This document shows, piece by piece, positions 10,701 to 19,306 of a DNA stretch of 64,000 nt. Origin of the DNA: Malikia granosa. Its GTDB lineage: Bacteria; Pseudomonadota; Gammaproteobacteria; Burkholderiales; Burkholderiaceae_C. A model generated the notes under the pieces. It was not told the origin of the DNA. It did not search any database and was given only the letters and a program-made list of their open reading frames with translations. Numbering within the stretch: the stretch's first letter is position 1; each line of letters opens with the position of its first letter. Location of the stretch: NCBI RefSeq assembly GCF_002980595.1, contig NZ_PVLQ01000013.1, positions 1 through 64,000 of the forward strand, given 5' to 3'. The translations under genes were made by a program, and so were the position numbers.

Positions 10701-11465
10701 TCAGCCGCCCAGCATGTCCCAGGCCAGCTTGCCGATCAGCACCGTCACCACCAGCAAGAAGGCCTGGCGCACGAAGCCCGCGCCGCGGCGCAGCGCCAGC
10801 GCGGTGCCGACCTGGGCACCGGCCAGGTTGCAGACCGCCATCACCAGCGCGACCAGCCACAGGATGGGGCCGTGGCTGGCGAAGAAGGCGATCGCCGAGA
10901 CATTGGTCGCGGCATTGATGACCTTGGCGCTGGCCGAGGCCCGGATGAAGTCCATGCCGAACAGGCGCACGAAGCCGAAGATCAGGAAGCTGCCGGTGCC
11001 TGGGCCGAAGAAGCCGTCGTAGAAGCCGATCACCAGGCCGAGCAGGGCGGCGCGCCAGCGGTCGGCCGGCACCAGCGCGCGCGCCTCGACATGGCCGAAG
11101 TCCTTGCGCCAGAAGGTGTAGAGCGCGACCGCCAGCATCATGACCAGCACCAGCGGGCGCATCGCCTCGCGCGGCAGCCAGGCCGTGACCGCGGCGCCGA
11201 GCCAGGCGCCCAGCAGCGCCGCCAGCGTGGCGGGCAGCACCACGGCCCAGGGAATCGAGACGGTGCGCGCATAGCGCCAGAGCGAGGATGCGGTGCCCGC
11301 CAGGCTCGAGAGCTTGTTGGTGCCGAACAGGGTCGGGATCGCGGTCTGGGGAAACTGCGACAGCAGCACCGGGATCTGGATCAGACCGCCGCCGCCGACC
11401 ACGGCATCGACCATGCCGGCGAAGAAGGCGGCGCCAGCGAGCAAGAACCAGTTGAATTCCATCAT
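10701..11465 (-). CDS. TSUP-family (TauE/SafE) membrane permease
   Basis: This 254-residue integral membrane protein has about eight hydrophobic segments and the duplicated glycine-rich signature of the TSUP family (VDAVVGGGGLIQIPVLL near residue 20 and GFYDGFFGPGTGSFLIFG near 150). Such proteins export or import sulfonates, sulfite or other small organic anions; the substrate cannot be read from the sequence. It lies 22 bases after the glpM-like gene and 34 before dctB on the same strand, so it is probably co-transcribed with the dicarboxylate genes. A second Met at 11462 is an equally possible start. Confidence 0.85.
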   Translation of the reverse strand: MMEFNWFLLAGAAFFAGMVDAVVGGGGLIQIPVLLSQFPQTAIPTLFGTNKLSSLAGTASSLWRYARTVSIPWAVVLPATLAALLGAWLGAAVTAWLPREAMRPLVLVMMLAVALYTFWRKDFGHVEARALVPADRWRAALLGLVIGFYDGFFGPGTGSFLIFGFVRLFGMDFIRASASAKVINAATNVSAIAFFASHGPILWLVALVMAVCNLAGAQVGTALALRRGAGFVRQAFLLVVTVLIGKLAWDMLGG

Positions 11466-11487
11466 GAGATAGTGGGCTTTTGGGGGG

Positions 11488-11829
11488 CTAGGTCGCCCAG
11501 TGCTGCCAGCCTAGCAGCAAGGCGCCAGCGCTCAGGGTCCAGGCCAGGGTAGCCGCTGCCAGCGTGGCACCCAGACCCAGGCGCAGGCTGAGCCAGAACA
11601 CGACCAGCAGGTAGACCGCATAGGGTAGCAGGGCGCAGAGGCCGAACAAGGCCGTCTGGCGCAGCGCGGCCGGGCCGCGCTCGCTGCCGACCATGGCGTG
11701 GGCGATCAGCGCGAAGGTCGGGAACAGCGGCACCAGGCCGGCGATGAAGAAATGCCGGCTCTTCGAGCACCAGGCGATCAGCAGCACCGCCAGCGCCCCC
11801 AGCAGGCACTTGAGGAACAGGGTCGTCAT
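11488..11829 (-). CDS. glpM: GlpM-like small membrane protein
   Basis: This 113-residue, almost entirely hydrophobic protein has four predicted membrane helices. The segment FIAGLVPLFPTFALIAH is characteristic of the GlpM family, first linked to glycerol metabolism and alginate production in Pseudomonas; its biochemical role is not established. It starts 24 bases after the dctA stop, so it is likely in the dctA transcript. The length is normal for the family. Confidence 0.75.
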   Translation of the reverse strand: MTTLFLKCLLGALAVLLIAWCSKSRHFFIAGLVPLFPTFALIAHAMVGSERGPAALRQTALFGLCALLPYAVYLLVVFWLSLRLGLGATLAAATLAWTLSAGALLLGWQHWAT

Positions 11830-11853
11830 CTGGCTGCTGGTCTGGCCCGGGGA

Positions 11854-13155
11854 TCAGGCCCTGGCGACCGCCGGCTCGGCGGGCAGCGGCAGCACCTCGT
11901 CGGACTCGGCCAGCTCGGCGCTGACCGGCACGATCGCGTTCTCCCACTTGGCGACCACGGCGGTGGCGATCGAGTTGCCCAGCACGTTGGTCACGGTGCG
12001 CGCCATGTCGAGGAAATGGTCGATGCCCAGGATCAGCAGCAGGCCGGCCTCGGGCAGGTTGAACATCGGCAGCACGGCGGCGATCACCACCAGCGAGGCG
12101 CGCGGCACGCCGGCGATGCCCTTGGACGAGACCATCAGCACCAGCAGCATCGTGATCTGCTGGCCGATCGACATCTCGATGCCGTAGGCCTGGGCGATGA
12201 AGATCGAGACGAAAGCGGTGTTGAGCATCGAGCCGTCGAGGTTGAACGAGTAGCCCAGCGGCAGCACGAAGCCGGTGATGCGGTCCTTGATGCCGAACTT
12301 CTCGAGCTGCTCCATCAGCTTCGGATAGGCCGACTCGCTGCTCGCGGTCGAGAAGCCGATCAGCATCGGGCCGCGGATCAGCTTGATCAGGCGGAACACC
12401 TCCTTGCCCAGTACCAGGTAGCCGGCGGTGATCAGCACCAGCCACAGCAGCGCCAGCGCCAGGTAGAAATAGGCCATGTAGCGGCCGTAGACCTCGAGCA
12501 CGCCCAGGCCGTGGATGGTGATGACCGAGGCGACCGCGGCGAACACGCCGACCGGCGCGAAGCGCATCACGTAGTCGGTGACCTGCAGCATCACATGGAC
12601 GATTTCCTCGCAGGTCTTGACCAGGCCGATCGCGGTCTTGTCATGCAGCTTGCCCAGCGCGATGCCGAAGAACAGCGCGAAGATCAGGATCTGCAGGATC
12701 TCGTTGTTGGCCATCGACTCGAAGATGCTCTTCGGGAACACATGGGTGATGAAGTTCTTCAGGTTCAGCGACGAGGTCTTGAGGTCGGTCGTCGCGCTGA
12801 CGTCGGGCAGCGGCAGCGAGATCGCGTCGCCCGGGCGCAGCAGGTTGGCCATCACCAGGCCGATCAGCAGCGAGAACAGCGAGGCGCCGAGGAACCAGCC
12901 CAGCGCCTTGCCGCCGATGCGGCCGACCGCCTTGCCGTCGCCCATGCCGGCCAGGCCGGCGACCAGCGTGCCCAGCACCAGCGGCGCGATGATCATCTTG
13001 ATCATGCGCAGGAAGATGTCGGTCAGGATCGAGAAATAGCCGGCGATCTCCTTGGCCGCGGCCGCATCGGGCGCCAGTTCATGGCACAGGTAGCCGACGC
13101 CGATGCCGGCCAGCAGGGCCAGCAGGATCCAGGTCGTGAGCTTGTTCATTTTCAT
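11854..13155 (-). CDS. dctA: C4-dicarboxylate / proton symporter DctA
   Basis: This 433-residue member of the DAACS family takes up succinate, fumarate, malate and, in some relatives, aspartate. It has the family's eight helices and two hairpins, the serine-rich hairpin (FSTASSESAYPKL) and the conserved segments GYSFNLDGSMLNTAF and SSKGIAGVPRASLVV. The start at 13155 is chosen because AAGGAG lies five bases upstream; another Met follows two codons later, and the open frame upstream lacks conservation. Control is by a sigma-54 promoter with an IHF site and upstream activator sites (13257-13392). The kinase/regulator pair that should drive it is two genes downstream. Confidence 0.95.
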   Translation of the reverse strand: MKMNKLTTWILLALLAGIGVGYLCHELAPDAAAAKEIAGYFSILTDIFLRMIKMIIAPLVLGTLVAGLAGMGDGKAVGRIGGKALGWFLGASLFSLLIGLVMANLLRPGDAISLPLPDVSATTDLKTSSLNLKNFITHVFPKSIFESMANNEILQILIFALFFGIALGKLHDKTAIGLVKTCEEIVHVMLQVTDYVMRFAPVGVFAAVASVITIHGLGVLEVYGRYMAYFYLALALLWLVLITAGYLVLGKEVFRLIKLIRGPMLIGFSTASSESAYPKLMEQLEKFGIKDRITGFVLPLGYSFNLDGSMLNTAFVSIFIAQAYGIEMSIGQQITMLLVLMVSSKGIAGVPRASLVVIAAVLPMFNLPEAGLLLILGIDHFLDMARTVTNVLGNSIATAVVAKWENAIVPVSAELAESDEVLPLPAEPAVARA

Positions 13156-13256
13156 CGGGACTCCTTGACCGCCCGGAGGGCAGGGCGGTGGCTGTGGTCG
13201 AGGGGGCCGGCACCAGCAGGTCAACACCTGTCCGGGCCGGATCTGCCCTTGCAATC

Positions 13257-13271
13257 GCAGCTTTCGTGCCC
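13257..13271 (-). promoter_or_regulatory. Sigma-54 promoter of dctA
   Basis: The minus strand reads GGGCACGAAAGCTGC, against the consensus TGGCACG-N4-TTGC: the invariant GG and GC are exactly ten bases apart and only two positions differ. Transcription would start near 13245, about 90 bases ahead of the dctA ATG. Confidence 0.8.
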
Positions 13272-13297
13272 GCTTGCCAGGCCCGGGAAAATGAACT

Positions 13298-13310
13298 TAA
13301 GTCATTGATT
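13298..13310 (-). promoter_or_regulatory. IHF binding site in the dctA control region
   Basis: The minus strand reads AATCAATGACTTA, a perfect match to WATCAA-N4-TTR. It lies between the activator sites and the sigma-54 element, where a DNA bend is needed. It overlaps the inverted repeat ATTGAT-TCAT-ATCAAT (13304-13319). The AT-rich block is framed by CCGGGAAA (13283-13290) and TTTCCCGG (13324-13331). Confidence 0.7.
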
Positions 13311-13345
13311 CATATCAATAAAATTTCCCGGTCGCCGGGCCGTCG

Positions 13346-13392
13346 TTCGGCTCTCCGTGCGCTGGCCCCTAGCGCTGTTCGGAAAACCGAAC
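13346..13392. promoter_or_regulatory. Tandem DctD upstream activator sites for dctA
   Basis: A perfect site TTCGG-AAAA-CCGAA at 13378-13391, with flanking G and C extending the symmetry to 13377-13392, is accompanied by a degenerate site TTCGG-CTCT-CCGTG at 13346-13359. They lie about 75 and 107 bases upstream of the -24 element, the usual enhancer distance for DctD-type activators, and the spacing of two sites matches classical dctA promoters. Confidence 0.75.
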
Positions 13393-13430
13393 GCTTGGCC
13401 GGCCGGCGCGCTGCCGGCAGCCGGCCAGGC

Positions 13431-14612
13431 TCACTTCATGAGCTGGCGCATCGCCTGCTCGAGTCCCTGCAGCGTCAGCGGGTACATGCGCTTGCCCATC
13501 AGCTCGCGGATGATCTCCACGCTCTGGCGGTACTGCCAGACGCCCTGCGGCTCCGGGTTGATCCAGGCGCAATGCGGGAAGGCGTCGGTCAGGCGCTGCA
13601 GCCATTCGGCGCCGGGCTCGGGGTTGTCGTACTCGACGCTGCCGTGCGGCTGCAGGATCTCGTACGGGCTCATCGTGGCGTCGCCGACGAAGACCAGCTT
13701 GTAGTCCTGCTGGTACTTGCGGATCACGTCCCAGGTGTCGAACTTCTCGCCGTGGCGGCGCCGGTTGTTGCGCCACAGGTGGTCGTAGACGCAGTTGTGG
13801 AAGTAGAAGAACTCGAGGTGCTTGAACTCGGTCCGGGCGGCCGAGAACAGCTCCTCGACCTGCTTGACATGGTCGTCCATGCTGCCGCCGACATCGAGCA
13901 GCAGCAGCACCTTGACGCTGTTGTGCCGCTCCGGCACCAGGCGTAGGTCGAGCCAGCCGGCGTTGGCGGCGGTCGCGCGGATGGTGCCGGGCAGGTCGAG
14001 CTCGAGCTCGTTGCCGCTGCGCGCGAACTGGCGCAGTCGGCGCAGCGCGAGCTTGATGTTGCGCGTGCCGAGCTCCTGGCTGTCGTCGTAGTCGCGGTAG
14101 GTGCGCTGCTCCCAGACCTTGACCGCGCTGCGGTTCTTGCTCTGGCCGCCGATGCGGATGCCCTGCGGGTTGTGGCCGCCATGGCCAAACGGGCTGGTGC
14201 CGCCGGTGCCGATCCACTTGTTGCCGCCCTCGTGCTTTTCCTTCTGCTCCTCGAGCCGTTTCTTGAGCGTTTCCATCAGCAAGTCCCAGTCCAGCCTGGG
14301 CGCGTTGGCCTTCTGCTCGGCTGACAGCAGGCGCTCGAGCTCCTGTTTGAGCCAGTCGGCCGGGATCTCGCTCAAGTCCACCCGCTGCTCGACGCCGTGG
14401 AAATAGGCGCCAAAGGCGCGGTCGAAGCGGTCGAAATGCTTCTCGTCCTTGACCAGCACGGTGCGCGCGAGGAAGTAGAAGTCGTCGAGCGAGCAGGCCT
14501 CGGAGCGCGGGCCGACCACATCGGCCTGCAGGCATTCGAGCAGCGTCAGCAGCTCCTTGACCGAGACCGGCAGCCTGGCCGCGCGCAGCGAGTAGAAGAA
14601 GTCGATCAGCAT
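13431..14612 (-). CDS. CoxE-type von Willebrand factor A domain protein
   Basis: This 393-residue protein is of the COG3825/CoxE-like family. The N-terminal 200 residues are largely helical with a lysine/glutamate-rich segment; the C-terminal half is a VWA fold with the metal site at 240-246, reading DVGGSMD. The canonical DxSxS has Gly242 in place of the first Ser, while Asp240 and Ser244 are kept. Such proteins usually pair with MoxR ATPases as chaperones for metal-cofactor insertion or complex assembly. It starts four bases after the acetyltransferase gene, so the three genes form one unit. The client is unknown. Confidence 0.85.
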   Translation of the reverse strand: MLIDFFYSLRAARLPVSVKELLTLLECLQADVVGPRSEACSLDDFYFLARTVLVKDEKHFDRFDRAFGAYFHGVEQRVDLSEIPADWLKQELERLLSAEQKANAPRLDWDLLMETLKKRLEEQKEKHEGGNKWIGTGGTSPFGHGGHNPQGIRIGGQSKNRSAVKVWEQRTYRDYDDSQELGTRNIKLALRRLRQFARSGNELELDLPGTIRATAANAGWLDLRLVPERHNSVKVLLLLDVGGSMDDHVKQVEELFSAARTEFKHLEFFYFHNCVYDHLWRNNRRRHGEKFDTWDVIRKYQQDYKLVFVGDATMSPYEILQPHGSVEYDNPEPGAEWLQRLTDAFPHCAWINPEPQGVWQYRQSVEIIRELMGKRMYPLTLQGLEQAMRQLMK

Positions 14613-14615
14613 GGC

Positions 14616-15236
14616 TCAGGCCCGGTATTTGTCGAGCTGGTGGTCGAGGTGGGCGCGCACCGCCGGCCATTCGCTGTCGATGATGCTGTAGACGCAGGTA
14701 TCGCGCAGCGAGCCGGCGGCGTCGGGGTGCGGGTTGATCTGGTGGTTGCGCAGCACGCCGTCGAGCTTGGCGCCCAGGCGCTCGATGCCGCGCCGGCTGG
14801 CCTGGTTGAACCAGTGGGTGCGGAACTCGACCGCGATGCAGTCGAGGTCGTCGAAGGCGTGCGCCAGCAGCAGCCGCTTGCAGCAGCTGTTGACGCCGCT
14901 GCGCTGGACCGATTGCCGGTACCAGGTCGAGCCGATCTCGACCCGGCGGTTGACGGCATCGATGTTCATGTAGCTCGTCATGCCGACCGCGCGGCCCGCA
15001 TGGCGCCCCTCGGTCGCGATCACCACGAACGGCAGCATGCTGCCGCGCGCGTGCAGGCCGAGGCGGCGCCCGATCTCGGCCGCCATGCCGGCGGGCGTCG
15101 GGATCGCGGTGTACCAGAGCCGCCAGAGCTCGCCGTCGCCGACCGCCTCGACCAGGTCATCGTGGTGTTCGTGCGACAGCGGCACCAGGCGGGCGTGTCG
15201 GCCCTCCAGGATGACGGGGTGGGTGATCGCGCTCAT
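14616..15236 (-). CDS. GNAT-family N-acetyltransferase (RimJ/RimL type)
   Basis: This 206-residue protein has the GNAT fold: ILEGRHARLVPL at the N-terminus, the central strand VGMTSYMNIDAVNRRVEIGSTW and the CoA-binding helix region, where the usual R/Q-x-x-G-x-A is replaced by VQRSGVNSCCKRLLL. It resembles acetyltransferases that modify amino groups of proteins or small molecules; the substrate is unknown. It sits between the MoxR and VWA genes, 44 bases after the first and three before the second. The start at 15236 begins the MSAITHPVILEGR sequence typical of the family. Confidence 0.85.
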   Translation of the reverse strand: MSAITHPVILEGRHARLVPLSHEHHDDLVEAVGDGELWRLWYTAIPTPAGMAAEIGRRLGLHARGSMLPFVVIATEGRHAGRAVGMTSYMNIDAVNRRVEIGSTWYRQSVQRSGVNSCCKRLLLAHAFDDLDCIAVEFRTHWFNQASRRGIERLGAKLDGVLRNHQINPHPDAAGSLRDTCVYSIIDSEWPAVRAHLDHQLDKYRA

Positions 15237-15280
15237 GTCTGGCCTTCGGGTCGAGGTGGCGAAAGGGGCAGCCGGCTGGC

Positions 15281-16129
<849 letters not shown>

Positions 16130-16258
16130 CTGGCTCAAGTCGCGGCTCTCGATCGGAGGAAGTGAATGGAATGGGGGACAGTCTAAGAGGATATTCCATG
16201 CCTGGGGGCTGGCGCTGCTTGCCGCCTTGGTGCTGACTGATCCTGGATAATCCCTCCC

Positions 16259-18346
16259 ATGACAGATGAATGGACCGATGCCGGCAGCTGCCAGGGTGAG
16301 CTGCCTTCGACACGACGGGCTTCGACCGTCATTCCCGGCCGGGGCCTACCGGCCGCTGCCCGGCTGCAGCTGGCGGCGGCGCTGGCGCTGCTGGCGGCGG
16401 GGGCCAGCCCGGCCCGCGCCCAGTCCCTGACCGAGGCCGACTACCTGTCCGAGGTCCCGGTGGTGCTGACCGCCAGCCGCCTGCGGCAGTCGCTGCACGA
16501 CGTGCCGGGCTCGATGACCGTGATCGACCGCGACCAGATCCGGCGCTGGGGCGCGCGCGACGTGACCGAGCTGTTGCGCCTGGTGCCGGGCTACCTGATC
16601 GGCGGCATCAACGGCGCCAACCCGGTCGCGGCCTATCACCTGCCGCTCGACGAGTTCGGCATCCGCAACCTGGTGCTGGTCGACGGCCGCTCGGTCTATT
16701 CCTCGACCTTCCTCGGCGATACCCATTACGGCATGATGGAGGTCTCGCCCGACGACATCGAGCGCATCGAGGTCATGCGCGGCGCCAACGCGGCGGCCTA
16801 TGGCGCCAATGCGATGTTCGGTGTCATCAACATCGTCACCCGCCATGCCTCCGATGCCCAGGGCAGCGAGGTGGCCGTCAACCTCGGCAACGACGGCTTG
16901 CGCGATGTCCGCGTGAGCCACGGCTGGGGCGAGGAGCAGCGGGCCTACCGCCTGTCGGCCAGCTCCAAGGCCGACCACGGCTATGCCAATGCCTTCGACG
17001 ACCGGCGGCTGCGGCTGCTGGACTGGCGCGCCGACATCCGGCCCAGTGGCGACGACGACCTGATGCTCAAGGCCGGTGCCAGCGACCTGCTGACCGGCCG
17101 TGGCCTGGCCGGCAACGCGGGCGACCCCGAGCGCAATCTGGAGCGCCGCGCCTGGTACCTGCAGGGGCGCTGGCAGCGCCAGCTGTCGGCCGACGAGCAA
17201 TGGCAGCTCAGTGCCGACCTGTCGGACGAGCAGATCACCGATGTCTCGCTCGTGCCCTGCGCCTTCCTGCGCAACGGGCGTCCGGCGATCGATCGCTGCA
17301 TCCTGGACTACGGTGCCAAGGGCCGGCGCGCCAACCTCGAGTTCCAGCATTCGGACAGCCTGGGCCGCGATCTGCGCGCGGTCTGGGGCCTGGGCTGGAA
17401 GCAGGAGCAGGCCGAGTCCTTGCCCTACTACAACACCCCAGACAGCGTGGGCTATCGCGAGACCCGGGCCTTCGGCCATCTCGAGTGGCGCCCGACCGAG
17501 CGCTGGACCGCCAATGCCGGTCTCTTTGCCGGCCAGCACAGCCGGGTCGGCGACTACCTGGCGCCGCGCCTGATGCTCAACCACCACCTCGGCCCCGACC
17601 AGACGCTGCGGTTCGGCATCAACCGCTCGGTGCGCAGCAACAGCCTGCTCGAGCTCGCGGGGGACATGCATTACTACACGCCGGCCGGCGAGCTGGCGGG
17701 GCGTGGCTATCTGGGCGGCAACATCCGGCCCGAGGAGCTGCTGAGCCACGAGATCTCCTATCTCGGCAGCTTCCGGCCCTGGCATCTGACCGTCGACCTG
17801 CGCGCCTACCGCGAGCATGTCAGCGACTGGGTCGGCGTCATCACCAACCCGAACTATGCCGCGAACAAGGGCAATCCCAACATTCCCCGGCAGCTGTTCG
17901 ACAATCTGGCCTCCTTCACGCTGCGCGGCATCGAGTACCAGCTGAACTGGTCGCCCGGCAGCGGGACCCAGCTGCAGTGGCAGCAGAATTTCAGCCAGCT
18001 CGACTGGTCCGATCCGGCCCGCAATACCAACCAGCCGCCGTCGCGCGCGAGCACCTTGGCCTGGTTGCAGTCGCTGCCGCGCGGCATCGACCTGGCGCTG
18101 ATGTGGCATGAGCGCGAAGCCATGAGCTGGGCCGGTACTGCGCAGACGCTGCCGAGCAGCCGCCGGCTCGACCTGCGCCTGGCCCATCCGTGGCGGCTCG
18201 AGGGCGGACGCAAGGCCGAGGTTGCGCTCACGCTGCAGGCATTGAACGGCGACCAGACCGAGTTCCACTCCTCCCTGACTGGCGGCCGCCTGTACCAGTA
18301 CCAGTTCGAGCGCCGTGCCTTCCTGACCCTCAAGCTGGAGCATTAA
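16259..18346 (+). CDS. TonB-dependent outer-membrane receptor
   Basis: This 695-residue receptor has an N-terminal signal sequence (AAALALLAAGASPARAQ), a plug domain from about residue 65 (LTASRLRQSLHDVPGSMTVID, then IERIEVMRGANAAAYG and GVINIVTR) and a beta barrel ending in the residues LTLKLEH. It is similar to plug-bearing receptors of the BtuB/colicin-receptor kind; no TonB box is obvious before the plug and the ligand is unknown. A -10-like GATAAT ends only seven bases upstream of the ATG, with no Shine-Dalgarno sequence. The stop codon abuts the next gene, a periplasmic binding protein, and a diguanylate cyclase follows, suggesting a sensing rather than a purely nutritional role. Confidence 0.9.
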   Translation: MTDEWTDAGSCQGELPSTRRASTVIPGRGLPAAARLQLAAALALLAAGASPARAQSLTEADYLSEVPVVLTASRLRQSLHDVPGSMTVIDRDQIRRWGARDVTELLRLVPGYLIGGINGANPVAAYHLPLDEFGIRNLVLVDGRSVYSSTFLGDTHYGMMEVSPDDIERIEVMRGANAAAYGANAMFGVINIVTRHASDAQGSEVAVNLGNDGLRDVRVSHGWGEEQRAYRLSASSKADHGYANAFDDRRLRLLDWRADIRPSGDDDLMLKAGASDLLTGRGLAGNAGDPERNLERRAWYLQGRWQRQLSADEQWQLSADLSDEQITDVSLVPCAFLRNGRPAIDRCILDYGAKGRRANLEFQHSDSLGRDLRAVWGLGWKQEQAESLPYYNTPDSVGYRETRAFGHLEWRPTERWTANAGLFAGQHSRVGDYLAPRLMLNHHLGPDQTLRFGINRSVRSNSLLELAGDMHYYTPAGELAGRGYLGGNIRPEELLSHEISYLGSFRPWHLTVDLRAYREHVSDWVGVITNPNYAANKGNPNIPRQLFDNLASFTLRGIEYQLNWSPGSGTQLQWQQNFSQLDWSDPARNTNQPPSRASTLAWLQSLPRGIDLALMWHEREAMSWAGTAQTLPSSRRLDLRLAHPWRLEGGRKAEVALTLQALNGDQTEFHSSLTGGRLYQYQFERRAFLTLKLEH

Positions 18347-19306
18347 CTGGACCGCGCGCGCCGTCACTGCCTGCAGGCGCTGCTCGGTGGCGCCGCCAGC
18401 CTGGCCTGGCCCGCGCATCCGGCCCGCGCGGCCGAGGCCGAGGTCTGGGTCGTCCTGTCCGAGTCAGGCGGCGCCTATGCCGAGGCGGTCCGGGCCCTGC
18501 AGGAGGCCTGGATGCGCGAATTCCGGCTGACGCTGAACTGGCGCGTCGCGACCTGGTCCGAGCTGGTGCTCGATCCGGAGTCCTTGCCCCAGCTGGTCGT
18601 GACCCTGGGAGTCCGGGCCTGCCTCCAGGCGGTCGAGCTGGCCCTGGCCCACCCGGCGCTGGCGCGCGTGCCCCTGATCGCGACCCTGCTGCCGCAGGCC
18701 AGCTACCCGGTGTTGGCGGCCAAGGCGCTCGGGCGCCAGTCGGCGGTGTTCATCGACCAGCCGGCCGAGCGCATCGTCAGGCTGTTGCGCCTGGCCCTGC
18801 CCGAGCACAAGCGCGTCGGCGTGCTGTTCGGCCCCGACTCGCTGGCGGTCAGGCCGGCACTGGCCCGAGCCCTGGCCGCGCGCGGCCTGACCCTGGTCGA
18901 GCAAACCATCCTGAACGGGGAGAAAGGGGTCTATCCGGCCTTGCGTGCCCTGTTCGAAGAAGCCGAGCTGTTGCTGGCACTGCCCGACAAGCTGGTCTAC
19001 TCCCCTCAGAACATGCCCAACATCCTGTTGGCGGCTTATCGTCAGCGCATTCCCCTGGTCAGCTATTCGGCCGCCCATGTCCGGGCCGGTGCCTTGCTCG
19101 CGCTGCATACGGCGCCAGCCGACACGGCCATGCAGATCGCATCCGCCATCCACCAGTGGCTGCTCAGTCGCAAGCTGCCGCCTCCCGCGCCGGCGGATGC
19201 CGGCTCGGTCGCCGTCAACGAGCAGGTGGCGCGCTCGCTGGGCCTGTCACTGCCCAGCGCGACCACGCTCGCACTTGCGCTCAAGTCGCGCGGAGTCAAC
19301 CCATGA
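18347..19306 (+). CDS. Periplasmic substrate-binding protein, probable CTG start
   Basis: This protein is like COG2984 periplasmic components (segments VVTLGVRACLQAVELAL, VFIDQPAERIVRLLRLALPEHKRVGVLFG). The first ATG (18512) would remove the signal peptide and first strand. The same frame opens right after the receptor stop codon and encodes a credible signal peptide (RARRHCLQALLGGAASLAWPAHPARA, cleavage before AEAEVW). The only possible initiator there is CTG at 18347, with GGAG six bases upstream; no ATG, GTG or TTG lies in frame between. From CTG the product is 319 residues. No ABC permease or ATPase is nearby. Its end overlaps the diguanylate cyclase start by four bases. Confidence 0.8.
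   Translation: MDRARRHCLQALLGGAASLAWPAHPARAAEAEVWVVLSESGGAYAEAVRALQEAWMREFRLTLNWRVATWSELVLDPESLPQLVVTLGVRACLQAVELALAHPALARVPLIATLLPQASYPVLAAKALGRQSAVFIDQPAERIVRLLRLALPEHKRVGVLFGPDSLAVRPALARALAARGLTLVEQTILNGEKGVYPALRALFEEAELLLALPDKLVYSPQNMPNILLAAYRQRIPLVSYSAAHVRAGALLALHTAPADTAMQIASAIHQWLLSRKLPPPAPADAGSVAVNEQVARSLGLSLPSATTLALALKSRGVNP

Noticed and set aside
18512-19306. Start of the binding protein at the first ATG (264 residues)
   Set aside because: It would cut off an evident signal peptide and the first strand; the CTG at 18347 with GGAG fits better.
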